From Rugalucina vietnamica (lineage: Eukaryota; Mollusca; Bivalvia; Lucinida; Lucinidae), in assembly GCA_964017185.1 (NCBI GenBank), contig OZ024874.1, forward strand, positions 37,610,721-37,674,720: a DNA stretch of 64,000 nt, written 5' to 3'. Below are positions 52,055-61,600 of this stretch, piece by piece. The notes under the pieces are model-generated. The model did no database searches. It was not told where the DNA came from and saw only the letters and a program-made list of their open reading frames with translations. The position numbers and the translations under genes are program-made. The first letter of the stretch is position 1. Every line of letters begins with the position of its first letter.

Positions 52055-53131
52055 CCTTTTTATCCAACCAAAATTTTCTATGTATTCACCGCATGTGATG
52101 GCGGCACCGGCACTCCGAAAAGAAACCCGTATTTGATATCAGAAACTTCTTTGTTTTCCTAAAGGTTTGTTTTATCTTGGGATGATGAGCTGAATCTTAA
52201 TCTGAATCTGAATAGTTTACTGGTGACACGCCAAATGACATTATTTCACCAGGGGTTCGGATGGGGGAGAGATTAGTCCCTTGAACGCACGAGTGAAGCG
52301 GACTTGGACACACATCAGACATTTCAGCAGAGGAGATAAGTGAATCAGGGAGGTCATTCCAGTAACTGATAGTCTGTGGAAACTACTTTTGTTTACTCCG
52401 ACCCTACGTTACCGCGGATGCTACGTTACCGACATATTTGCATATCTCTTGATTTCTAGCGTGCTTCGGGCCCTAGCGGTTTTTTTACATTCGAGATCGT
52501 ACGACGCAAACGTAAACCCCGAGTTTAGGCCTTTTTGGTAGATATTTCTAGATAACAGGTTATTAAAATGATATTTTTGTCAAAGTCATATGAAAACATA
52601 GATTTTACCCATAATCAAGACCCCCTCTACCCCTAAACTTCCTTTATTATTCTTAAAATAAATGTTTGTATTTTATTTTTATATCCTAGTGTAAGCAATA
52701 ATCACGCACATAACACTTCCCGGCTCATTTAAAATACAAGCATAGACCAATCAATTAATTTATCTTTATTCTTACATTCATTCACGTAAGTCCTTGCTCC
52801 ATGTCCAGTGACAAATTTAAAAAGCACCTTTTCACATGCTATATCTGACTTTGGAAAATCCCATTCAAATATGGCGGCTTGCTGTCTACGTCATCAAAAG
52901 TCACTCACTTCAAAAATAATTGAATCTATGGGCAGACAAACACACAACAAGTCTGAACTACATTGCAATTTAAAACTTAAGTATTTTAGCCAGACAGGAA
53001 CCAAATTTCAAGTTTGCAACTGTTAAATCTTCTATGTAACTGACATTTCAACACCGACATAGTAAATACACAAAGAGAAACCAAGGTTGAGACTCGTGAA
53101 GGTGAATGACTGCTCATTCCATCATTATCAT
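52055..53131. other. unassigned sequence
   Basis: No feature recognised. AATCTGAATCTGAATAG at about 52199-52215 is a short tandem word. Confidence 0.35.
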
Positions 53132-53226
53132 GAAGTATCTATCTGACGAAAATAAAATAATTTGGCTGCAATGGCCTTATTATCCATTGCAGCCAAATTA
53201 TTTTATTTTCGTCAGATAGATACTTC
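53132..53226. repeat. perfect 43-bp stem hairpin with 9-base loop
   Basis: GAAGTATCTATCTGACGAAA ... TTTGGCTGCAATGG (53132-53174) is exactly complementary to 53184-53226. The loop is CCTTATTAT. The stem is longer and more perfect than an animal microRNA precursor, so a miniature palindromic transposon or a hairpin-siRNA source is likelier. The perfect match implies recent origin or gene conversion. Confidence 0.95.
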
Positions 53227-53454
53227 CTGAAAAGTTACCATGTCTGATTTATTGATCATGCCTGTTCCTTGATAAATATTAGTTGCCATGAACTCACTAA
53301 CAGTGGTCAAGGAAAATTATCATTATTTTGATTGATTTCGTATAAGAGATAAGGTAAGTTTGGCTGCCCATACATTCTTAAATAGGACAAGTAATCATAA
53401 AATGTTGACATGATACTGTAGCCCAGATGTTAAGGTAAAGAACCATAAAAATGC

Positions 53455-53765
53455 TGATCCATAGATTTTTTTTATTTTTTGATATTTTCGAGAAAACATT
53501 TATATCTATCGATTCGTGTAATAAAAAAACATGGTTACCAGGTTGGTTTTCCTGCTAATCGCTCCCCTAAAATGGCTGAAAATGCCGTTATTTGTACGTG
53601 ACGTAATGGGAAAGTAATAAAAACGCGTCACTTTTTGCACATGAGCGCCGTTTGCAAGAGAACTAATCCATAGATTTTTTTTAAAAACTAAATATTGTCT
53701 CGTTTTTATATTGTGAGTCAAAAAGTAAAATAAAAGTCCTTGACTACCAGGTTGGTTTGAACGCT
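53455..53765. repeat. diverged direct repeat, ~210-bp spacing
   Basis: ATCCATAGATTTTTTTTA occurs at 53457 and 53666, each followed about 75 bp later by a (G/T)(A/T)CCAGGTTGGTTT word (53534 and 53746). The unit between contains ACGTGACGTAATGGG and AACGCGTCAC. Confidence 0.6.
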
Positions 53766-54420
53766 ATTTGTCAACGAATGAAGACAGGTACGCTAAAAAT
53801 CTTAATTTTCCGTAAGTGACGTTGACGTCTTAAGGATGGCGCATTTTGACATTTCGGACGTGTTTCATAAACGTTCGGTATTTGGTTTATTAGAATAAGT
53901 GGCAAATTTAAGATCATTAACGTGAGCTGGTATCTCAATGAGTAATTTTCAACTCGAATGATCTTTCAACAGTCATATCACGTACGGTGAATGGTTCAAA
54001 TCCGGCCTAAGTTCAACAGCATGTAGAGGTACTGTTAAAAATCCTTGACCCTAAATTTCAATCAAACGCGTTTGTTTGTTTGAATTGATGCTTAACATCC
54101 CAATCAACAGCTATGATAATGCCGGGACGTTGCCTCAGTTTTATGGGACTTTTACACAAAATTAGGATGTCAAAATTAGGGCTTGAAATATAACCACCCA
54201 ACTAAGCCAATATGTATGGTTTGACTTGAAATCACTTTTCCTGGGCAGACTCACACCTGATCGGTTAACCAGTAATCAGATGGCATTCAATCAAACTTAT
54301 TCAATTATTCAACATAAATATCATTTCATCAAACGCACAATGCATGCGTTGCAATGTCTGTCTTTCTGTACAAACCATTGCTTGTAAAGTATATAATGTG
54401 ACTAATTACAAACGAATGTG
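53766..54420. other. unassigned; weak retroposon-like stretch
   Basis: 54060-54180 (TTGATGCTTAACATCCCAAT, GGGACGTTGCCTCAGTTTTA) resembles the repeat family seen at 19.43 and 27.1 kb only loosely. No gene recognised. Confidence 0.35.
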
Positions 54421-54640
54421 TGGCAAAAAAAAACCAAAACAAAAACCGGGAGATTCCCGAGAAAATCCATCCGGCACACCCGCAAGCAGAATTTGGCTAG
54501 TATCACATGCCTGACCTGATGTGGGACTCGAACCAACACCAGACCAACTCCAGACACAGCGGTGAGAAGATCGAATGGTTAAGCGTGTAAATGAAATCAG
54601 CGCTCTTAACCACTCGACCATCGGATACAGTTTTGGCAGA
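54421..54640 (-). mobile_element. tRNA-headed SINE family A, copy 2
   Basis: Read on the minus strand it has the A-box region ATGGTCGAGTGGTTAAGAGC, the B box GGTTCGAGTCCC, then CATGTGATACTAGCC, TTCTGCTTGCGGGTGTGCCG and TTCTCGGGAATCTCC. The A-rich tail is interrupted by C and lies at the low-coordinate end. It lacks the last part of the family body, so it is 3'-shortened or diverged. Confidence 0.85.
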
Positions 54641-54756
54641 TGATTATGTTTAATATAATACATTAGGTCTGTTTTTCCTACATGCATTTCGTTTAAATTA
54701 TAGAAGCCGTTAATTTCATTTCAAAAGTGTCTCTCTTTTTTCTGTACCTAATATGC

Positions 54757-54960
54757 GAGCCCCGAAACCAAAGGCGCAGATTTGCTATGCAGTAACTGCA
54801 CAGCTGATCAGCACTGTTGATTTTGTTACTCGGATATTACAATTTCTCTCCTACTTAAATCCAAAATTTAAAGATAATCCTGCTTCTGTGGCTGTACAAT
54901 CTGGATTGTGTCAGACCTGGTCAGAAACCCCCGATTGTTGGTTTTCTCATGCAGAGGCTC
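54757..54960 (+). mobile_element. MITE copy with damaged left TIR
   Basis: The right end (GATTGTTGGTTTTCTCATGC then AGAGGCTC) is good; the left is reduced to GAGCCCCGAAACC. The interior has the internal inverted repeat (GGCGCAGATTTGCTATG ... CAGCTGATCAGC) and the CTGTGGCTGTACAATCTGGA block. The 85-codon frame across it is not a gene. Confidence 0.8.
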
Positions 54961-54994
54961 ATCCCAATCCACGAGGCTTTAAAGCTCGATCGGA

Positions 54995-55030
54995 TAAGTC
55001 ATCAAAATAAATAAATAAATAAATAAAATT
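54995..55030. repeat. (AAAT)n microsatellite
   Basis: About six to seven AAAT units following the MITE. Confidence 0.85.
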
Positions 55031-55091
55031 TGATAGATAAAATTTGATAAATAAAATAATTATCAGGCGAATGAATAGAATGGACAAATAA

Positions 55092-55150
55092 ATGATAATA
55101 ATGAGGCTTTGGCGGGTTCGATCCTCGAGTCTCGCACATCACCTTCCACA
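55092..55150 (+). mobile_element. SINE fragment with B box only
   Basis: GGCGGGTTCGATCCTCGAGT carries a pol III B box without a recognisable A box upstream. The following AAAGCCGTCGGAAATGAATG is not found elsewhere in the window. Confidence 0.45.
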
Positions 55151-55394
55151 CGATAAAGCCGTCGGAAATGAATGGGTGTACGTAATATAAACTCTATAAA
55201 TCCAGTTTTATAGGCCTACTATAATCTGAAAGCACATGCTCGTAATCTTAAATTAAGAAATATGCATAAATTGAGGACGGCATTCGACTATCGCCGTTAC
55301 TTTTTTCTGGACCTTTTTTTTCTGTCTCATCATAATGCGTATGTTCGTAAATTCACCATAAAAGCGATCCGTTTCTTTCCTTCTGTCGATATTT

Positions 55395-55530
55395 ACCTTG
55401 TGTTCGGACCGCACACCTACAGCCGACGCCATCTTGAAAACGACGTCATTGGCGCGACGTTATGGCATTTCGTCCTTCGCGACGCACGGACCTTTGAGCG
55501 CCACGGTTTTTATGGTTCTTTACCTTAACA
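55395..55530. promoter_or_regulatory. CpG-rich promoter-like patch
   Basis: In AT-rich surroundings this patch packs many CG dinucleotides. It places GCCATCTTG (reverse YY1 core), GACGTCA (CRE/ATF-like) and ATTGG (reverse CCAAT) within about 30 bp (55427-55461). Such combinations mark TATA-less metazoan promoters. The 88-codon plus frame across it has no recognised domain and may be 5' UTR or exon 1. Direction is not certain. Confidence 0.35.
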
Positions 55531-56520
55531 AACACAGCAGACTAACTGTCAAAATTTTAGGGTGATTGGAAAAAGTATTATTCTCTTGTGTTAAGTATCA
55601 AAATTTTGGGTATAAGAAAAACATAACAAAAATGACCCTGTGTACATGATTTGACCATGAACTAACCAAAAGATTTGTTAATTTCCACATAATAACCCTG
55701 AGCAAAAGTAGAGAACATGTGGTCTCTAAAAATAAATATGTCACATCATCACTTTTTGTGTGAACAGCAGGAGAGGCTCGAGAACAAAGGTGCGTGATTA
55801 TTGTGTAGCGTGAAAAAGCATACTCATAGGATACCGGGAATGTCGGCAGGGTCTGTCACAATACGAATGCAGCATAGGTCACATTATCGCCTTATTTGAA
55901 AGTATCCGCAAACGATTCGGAAATGTCTGTAAGTTTTACGGGAAACCCGCAAAAGTACAGATGAGTTCATCGTATAATAGGAATAGAATAGAACAGAACA
56001 ATAATTATGCATTCGTGTATTTAGACCGCGATTTCGTGTTATTTTTAACAGAAACTAGACAAACATTTATTTTCTGTGTAAACAACACAATTTATCATGC
56101 TTTTTGGTTAAAATATAGCCATGCATTCAGTTGCCCTTAGTGCATTGCTCGGTGTTAATTAGTGAAAAAAACTAAAAGCTATAAAAAGTCCAAACATGAA
56201 AATGTTTATGTTGCCTAAATCTCTAAAATAATTTCAAAGATGTTGATGACCTTGATTGTTGTTTGAGAAATATCTGTTCTTCAAATCTATAACTTTCCGA
56301 CATCGTAAGGACATCTCAAACTGATCAGTTTTCCATTAAGATGAACTCCGCGGTAATATAGGAAATAAAAATTGACCGACCTTGAATGATATGACGGCAA
56401 TAAGAATGAATTTGCAAAATAAAAACAAATGAAAATTTTATTTTTTCTTTTTAGAAAAACGTAGGAGGTAATGATAATAATCGAACAGGGTGTGAACAAA
56501 ACGTTGATTATCTTGCGTAT
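55531..56520. other. unassigned sequence
   Basis: No feature recognised; possible first intron if the CpG-rich patch is a promoter. Confidence 0.3.
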
Positions 56521-56522
56521 TT

Positions 56523-56725
56523 TTAGTGAGCCATTGAATCATTAGTGCCGCGGTAAGCAAGTAAACCAGTATACGCTTCTTTGCTAGCTGAAGGTATCTG
56601 AAAAGCCAAAGAGTGTTGATTTCTACAACGCCTATTCTTTGGGATGTCATCTGTGGGTATTCTGGCTTTACCCTTTAGACCTTTGTATAGGGACCGCAAC
56701 ACATTTTTTAAAATAAAAAAAATAT
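56523..56725 (-). pseudogene. C-terminal scrap of a LINE reverse transcriptase
   Basis: The minus-strand frame reads SLYKGLKGKARIPTDDIPKN then RRCRNQHSLAFQIPSASKEA and stops soon after. This follows the arrangement of the C-terminal tail of bivalve and cnidarian jockey/CR1-like polymerases: a basic R-N-x-H..F-Q-I-P block before the 'SFFPRTIRDWN'-type end, the latter replaced here by AYTGLLAYRGTNDS and frameshifted. The catalytic domain is absent. Recognition rests on pattern, not a search. Confidence 0.6.
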
Positions 56726-56729
56726 ACAA

Positions 56730-56994
56730 AAAAAGCTGTTCAGCTTACTCTATAATCATTGAGAAACAATAATATGCAAAGCATTTGTTAGTGTTAGCAC
56801 CTTAGAGCTAAGAAAAACATCAACTTTTTTACATGGGCCATGCTGTACATTCAAACAAGAAATGAAAATTTCAGACAAAATTTGGTTCCAAGTATTTTTC
56901 ATGAAAAAATTATGATAAATATTTTATTTCTTGGTATCAAATTACTTCCTGTAGTGTGGTTGAACAAAATAAAGCATTTAAAATGTTCATCTAC
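56730..56994. other. unassigned sequence
   Basis: Probable intron or intergenic DNA next to the exon candidate at 56995. Confidence 0.3.
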
Positions 56995-59902
56995 CTTTGA
57001 TTAAACAGATTCACCTCTTCCAAAGTCAGATTCTGCTTTCCAACAGACCTACAAAAAGTAAATAAGCAAACTGAAGATGACAAAATTCAGTTAATTCATT
57101 TATATTGTCCAATAACCCTCAAAACCGGAAGAACAACAGGATTAGTCCGAATATAGACAGTTCAGATTTGAGACCCGGCGTGATGGCTCGAGTTGATCAT
57201 TGGCATGTCCGATTCAGAACAAATCTGACCCATGATCGATTTGGATCGATCCTAATGTCTGTTAAAACAAATTCAATTCATGCATAATTGGTGATGAAAA
57301 TAATTCTACAACCATTCTCCTTCTTTCACTGATTAAAGAAGAGCATTTGTCAGTTACTGTTGAAAGAAATACTGAGACAAAATACTGTTAACCTGCCTCT
57401 GTAAGGCTTGCCCAGGAACAGTGTCGCTAGGAAAACAACATTACTTTAGCTGTTGATCCTGGACATAGAGCAGTAAATCAAACAAACAAAACAACCAGCT
57501 TTTAAAGAATAAATTAACTATGATTATAGTAAAGATTTTAGTTATTAAGTACTGAATAATTATTTTATTTAGATTTTTAACATACAAAATTTTTATAGGG
57601 ATTGAATAAGGCTTTCAGTCCCTTGAATCAGAAGTAGAAGCCTGCATTTTAGTGGTTTACCCACTATCTTTTTACAGCACGGATCACAAGTTAGAGGCAG
57701 TTTTCAGGTTTGCACACTTTACTGGTGACATGTCAATGCCAGATGCCATGGGAATGGGATGTTGAAACATGAGCACCATCACCACCTTTCAGCTGTGTAG
57801 AATTTATTTTGGGAATGAATCATGAAAGCATCATGAGCTGTTTCATTACGAAAACATGCCCACGCAATATAAACAGATTTTTTTCAGCTTAAAATAGATA
57901 TTTTCGTCAGAAAAATTTTATTATTTTTTCTTATTTTTGCTAAAAATAAGATTGTGGGTACATGTAAGAACTGCCTCAGCGAGGCGGTTCTTACGAGTAC
58001 CCATAACCTATGTTTTGGAGCAAAAATAAAAAATAGGTATACCCCTACATACCCCAGTTTTACTTTATAAAAGTGGGGTATAAGGGGGTGTACATTTCAG
58101 AGACATGTTTTCATGATGGTATGCATAACTAGATAATTTATAGACCGAGAATCGGTCATCAGTTAGAAAAAATACTTACAGCTTTCTAAAACACAAAATG
58201 CTGTACTTCTTTTCATAGCAGAAGAACCAACAACTCTCGGAGATCTTCGTTATAATATAGAGCTCTAACTGCTGCAGTCTCTAGCAAAAAGCTGGAATTT
58301 TGCAGAGAAAACAAGGCAATTTAAAATCCTGCCATTCAACAATAAAATCTGATCAGATCTTTGATGAACCCTTATCAGAATATTCTACAGCAATGTAGTC
58401 TTATACCTGTCTTTAGATATAGACTTTAAGCTCAATCTGCAGATTGCCGGTTGTACCAGATATACCTGGAAATAACAGCAGTTTCATAATTGACCACCAT
58501 AGGATAAACCATATTGTAAATAGATTAAATCAGCAAGCACAGCTTATCACCCATTAATTTGAAAACAATTATGAAAACTATTTTAAATCTAGTCCAACCA
58601 TCCTAAAAATGCAGCATGTGCATGAACATGCCTTTTGCACATTGGCCATTATGAGAACTGAATCATTAGACATGGAATAAAATGGAAATTTTCTCATCTC
58701 ATCATTAAAGTTTGGTTGTTTTTAAGTTTAACAAATTATTCAAATGTCCAATTACCTATCATTCACCTGAGGGATAAAAGTTTTAGAACAGTTTATGCTT
58801 CTTGTAACTGTCCCTACAATCTGAAAACAAATAGGCAAAATAAGTTGCAATATCACATCAACCTAAATCCCATCAGTTAGATTCCAACCAGGCTAAGTTT
58901 CAAATTGCATTCAATTAAACCATTCCAATTGCTTAATTGCTGCTTTGTAGCCTGGGAAGAAGAAATGGTTGTCAATGCATTTTAAGGTAGAGTTTGTTTG
59001 CCTGTGTTGTTGTTCAGTGTGCATGTCAACAATTTGTCAGTCATTTCTTATTTTTTATCCAAAACATAAACTGGAGGTACTCGTTAGAACCCTGACATGT
59101 ATCAACAATCAATGTTTTGTATAAAAATATTACACATAGGTAATCAAGATTGTCGACTGACATGACTGAAATGTTTTAATTTTTGCACCTGAAAAAATTC
59201 TCTGTATATTACATGGGCATTTTATTAACAATAAATCAATGAATCCAAGTAGCAAAATGCAGACTGAAAGTAATTTTCTCAAGTTAAGTGGAAGCGAGGT
59301 AGCTGAGTGGTTAGCGCACTGGCTTTTTGTGCTAGAGGTCGTGGGTTCGATCCCCGTCGGCTGCGAGGAAAATTTGTTGGTCCGAACGTTCTTCTTTTCG
59401 TGTCATTTGCAGGAATGACATAATACAGAGCACTGTCCTTCGGATCGGGATGTTAACTGGAGGCCCCCTGTGCAGGGACAGTCATCCATGTGCAGGTTAA
59501 AGATCCCTGCACAGGTTCTATTCTCATGCATGTAGGCTCATCATGCAAAAACATCAGACTGTACAATGTACACCTCCCAAGAATAGTCTGAAATGGATTG
59601 ATGGGAGTAACAAGAAAACCAAACAAAACAAAAAAGAAAAAAAACACACACACGAAAAAACAGTATACATACACTCGGAAATTTATACATTAATTAAGCC
59701 ATGTCAAAGACACAATTCAAACTAATTTTTTCTTCAAATATTGAATTATTTTACTACATGTATTTTTATAATGTTAGTGCCTAATAAACCAGCATGTTTA
59801 CACAGTGGTACATAGATGCGATGAAAAACCAGGATTGATGCCTTTTTAACTACCCATCGTGGAAACGGCAGCTTCTTAGTTTAACAGCCTGTCCAGATAT
59901 GA
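56995..59902 (-). CDS. probable host gene, partial: several short exon candidates
   Basis: Four short minus-strand blocks have an open phase between good acceptor and donor sites. 59902-59854: TAATTTTCAG acceptor, reading ISGQAVKLRSCRFHD, donor G|GTAGTT. 58820-58767: TTGTTTTCAG acceptor, IVGTVTRSINCSKTFIPQ, donor CAG|GTGAAT. 58465-58407: GTTATTTCCAG acceptor, VYLVQPAICRLSLKSISK, donor CAG|GTATAA. 57048-56995: CTTTTTGTAG acceptor, SVGKQNLTLEEVNLFNQ, donor AAG|GTAGAT. The 58820 and 58465 blocks join in phase. A further block at about 58275-58177 (LLETAAVRALYYNEDLRELL, strong GTAAGT donor) meets a stop before its donor, and the first block does not join the second in phase, so exons are missing or wrong. 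No family is recognised. It could also be a noncoding transcript. Confidence 0.35.
57850..58112 (+). repeat. inverted partner of the 16.69-kb repeat, with extra stem
   Basis: Reverse complement of 16690-16950 over about 250 bp. It additionally contains a stem, GTAAGAACTGCCTCAGC / GAGGCGGTTCTTAC (about 57964-57996), between CATGTAAG and ACGAGTACCC. It lies within an intron of the gene model. Confidence 0.7.
59286..59690 (+). mobile_element. tRNA-headed SINE, distinct family C
   Basis: The head GAGGTAGCTGAGTGGTTAGC (A-box region), an anticodon-like loop with CTTTTTG and the B box GGTTCGATCCCC (about 59344-59355) are followed by a ~230-bp body (CACTGTCCTTCGGATCGGGA, TGTGCAGGTTAAAGATCCCT) and an A-rich tail with AAAC/ACAC interruptions. 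The acceptor stem does not pair, which excludes a working tRNA gene. It sits in an intron of the candidate gene. Confidence 0.82.
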
Positions 59903-60018
59903 CTGAAAATTAGTTGACTATCTTGAATCAACCAGGCAAAACTTCACTAGATTTATCAGCATAATAAAATACTTGCTGCACTTATTCCATGTAGGTCTTA
60001 TCAAAAGTCTTGTTTTTC

Positions 60019-60039
60019 ACCCCCCCCCCCCCCCCCCCC
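60019..60039. repeat. poly(C) run
   Basis: About 20 consecutive C residues between CACC and TCGTCTTG. Confidence 0.9.
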
Positions 60040-60680
60040 TCGTCTTGTCACCTTTACATTAATCAATAATGTGTAACACTAATGCATGTCTTGATACCTG
60101 ATCATTGAAAAGTGGAAGTTTCTGGATATTTTCTGATATTTTTCTCAACTTTGCTTTATTTTTTTCTTTGGATTACACGTGGGTAAACATGGCCGAATCG
60201 CACAAGATTTTTCTATATTTAGCAAAAGTTTTTAAAAATAGTTTGGAAATTCAAGCGTTTCTAAAAATAGCGATGATCCATTTTCTTTTGTTTATCGGTA
60301 AATTCCCACTCGGAGGCTGCGCGCGCAGCAAACGTGCTTATGGCTACTTGTTCAGAACACATTCGGGTTCAAGATTCTAATGGATTCTGTTTTCAAAGAT
60401 AAGTAGAAGACAATGAAATTCAATTTGAAAGTCAAATTACGTAATATTTGTTAAATTTTGCAAACATGCAATCGAAATTTTTCGTTCAAAGTGGCAGAAT
60501 CCATTACTTCAATATTTTGGCTACAGCGCATGCTCGGCAGATCGAGGCTGTGTTGACCCAATTTCGTACACGACTGCGGAAACTGACAGGCATATTTCGG
60601 AACTATATTTAGATTGGATGAGTTCATTGTTTACAGCTAGGTGGTGCTTTTAAGGTTGCGGTCGTTACTTTGTATAGCAA
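60040..60680. other. unassigned; possible promoter-side sequence of the candidate gene
   Basis: A CpG-containing stretch (GAGGCTGCGCGCGCAGC at about 60314-60330) and a CACGTG E-box at 60176 are the only regulatory-looking words. A plus-strand frame from ATG at 60187 (MAESHKIFLYLAKVFKNSLE...) is hydrophobic and unassigned. Confidence 0.3.
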
Positions 60681-60682
60681 GA

Positions 60683-60736
60683 TATTGACACTGGCTATCC
60701 GCATGACGGTCGTGCCGATAACGCCGCTAATTATAT
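60683..60736. repeat. fragment of the CGCACGACGGTCGTGCCGATAA palindromic repeat
   Basis: GGCTATCCGCATGACGGTCG then TGCCGATAACGCCGCT matches the array at 61462-61600. Confidence 0.75.
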
Positions 60737-60860
60737 TACACTGGCTTCAAAACTGAAACAGAATATTACACATGCAGGATTTTTGTTTTACTTTTTAATT
60801 AACAAAATTGTAATTTTGCTGAAATTGGCTTACCTGTGAATTTACCTGTGAAAATCAGTC

Positions 60861-61122
60861 TAGGCGGCCCCCGTGGCCGAGTGGTTAAGGTCGCTGACTT
60901 CAGTGCTCTTAATCATTCGATCATCTCACCGCTGTGGGTTTGCGCCTCGCTCGGGGCACGAGTCACATGTGGGACAAGCCAAGTTCTGCTTGCGGGTGTG
61001 TCAGGTGGTTTTTCCCCGGGTACTCCGGTTTTCGCCCCACCTACCGATTGATTCGTCTCGATATGAGTGAAAAATCTTGAAAGGGACGTAAAACTGAATC
61101 AAAAAAAAAAGAAAAAAAAAAA
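60861..61122 (+). mobile_element. tRNA-headed SINE family A, copy 3, intact with 11-bp TSD
   Basis: GAAAATCAGTC occurs immediately before the head (60850-60860) and after the A-rich tail (61123-61133), a textbook target-site duplication. The head GGCCCCCGTGGCCGAGTGGT, body AAGCCAAGTTCTGCTTGCGG and 3' word CTTGAAAGGGACGTAAAACT match the 25.7-kb copy. The B box is damaged (GGTTTGCGCC). The overlapping 60-70-codon frames are not genes. Confidence 0.95.
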
Positions 61123-61133
61123 GAAAATCAGTC

Positions 61134-61461
61134 ATGCATATGCGTAAATGAGAAAGTAATTATCATAACCTAAATATTAAAAAGATGTGGTAATCCAAAA
61201 GAATAAACAGCCCATGATTTTAACAATGAAGTATGGAATCATTTCAGTAACACAATTAAAATAAGTTGCAATGATTATATTTTTCTCCGTCTGCTGTCAC
61301 GGTGATTCAGTTTACATCAGCTGGATTAATCAAATCAAACTAGTTTTCTTTGTCATAATTAACAAAAATGTTAATTTCGAATGTATTACAATAGCTGAAA
61401 CCATAATTTATTTAACTTGACTTAATAGTTTAATGCATTTGTAAGAAAATCTTATACTCCC
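61134..61461. other. unassigned sequence
   Basis: No feature recognised. Confidence 0.35.
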
Positions 61462-61600
61462 GTCGTGCCGATAGTCAATACCTGTAGCATTGGCTATCCG
61501 CACGACGGTCGGGCCGATAAAGCCGCTTATCGGCACGACCGTCGTGCGTATAACGCCGCTTATCGGCACGACCGTCGTGCGGATAGCCTCAGCCATAAGT
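61462..61600. repeat. palindromic CGACCGTCGTGC array inserted in a LINE
   Basis: GGCTATCCGCACGACGGTCG(G)GCCGATAA on the left is followed by inverted units TTATCGGCACGACCGTCGTG(C) twice, and the block ends GTGCGGATAGCC. The core GCACGAC(C/G)GTCGTGC is self-complementary. It interrupts or truncates the LINE coding sequence at its 3' side, so it arrived after the LINE. A related fragment lies at 60683-60736. Confidence 0.85.

Noticed and set aside
53132-53226. MicroRNA precursor
   Set aside because: The stem is perfectly matched over 43 bp with a 9-base loop, unlike the bulged ~30-33-bp stems of animal microRNA precursors; no expression evidence.
57393-57426. Extra 34-nt exon of the candidate gene
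   Set aside because: The donor is weak and the sequence resembles the CCCAGGAACGGTGTC word of the 246-bp array, so it is more likely a repeat scrap.
58930-58965. 31-nt exon after a strong TTCTTCTTCCCAG acceptor between two candidate exons
   Set aside because: Its length would repair the phase, but the required frame contains a TAA.
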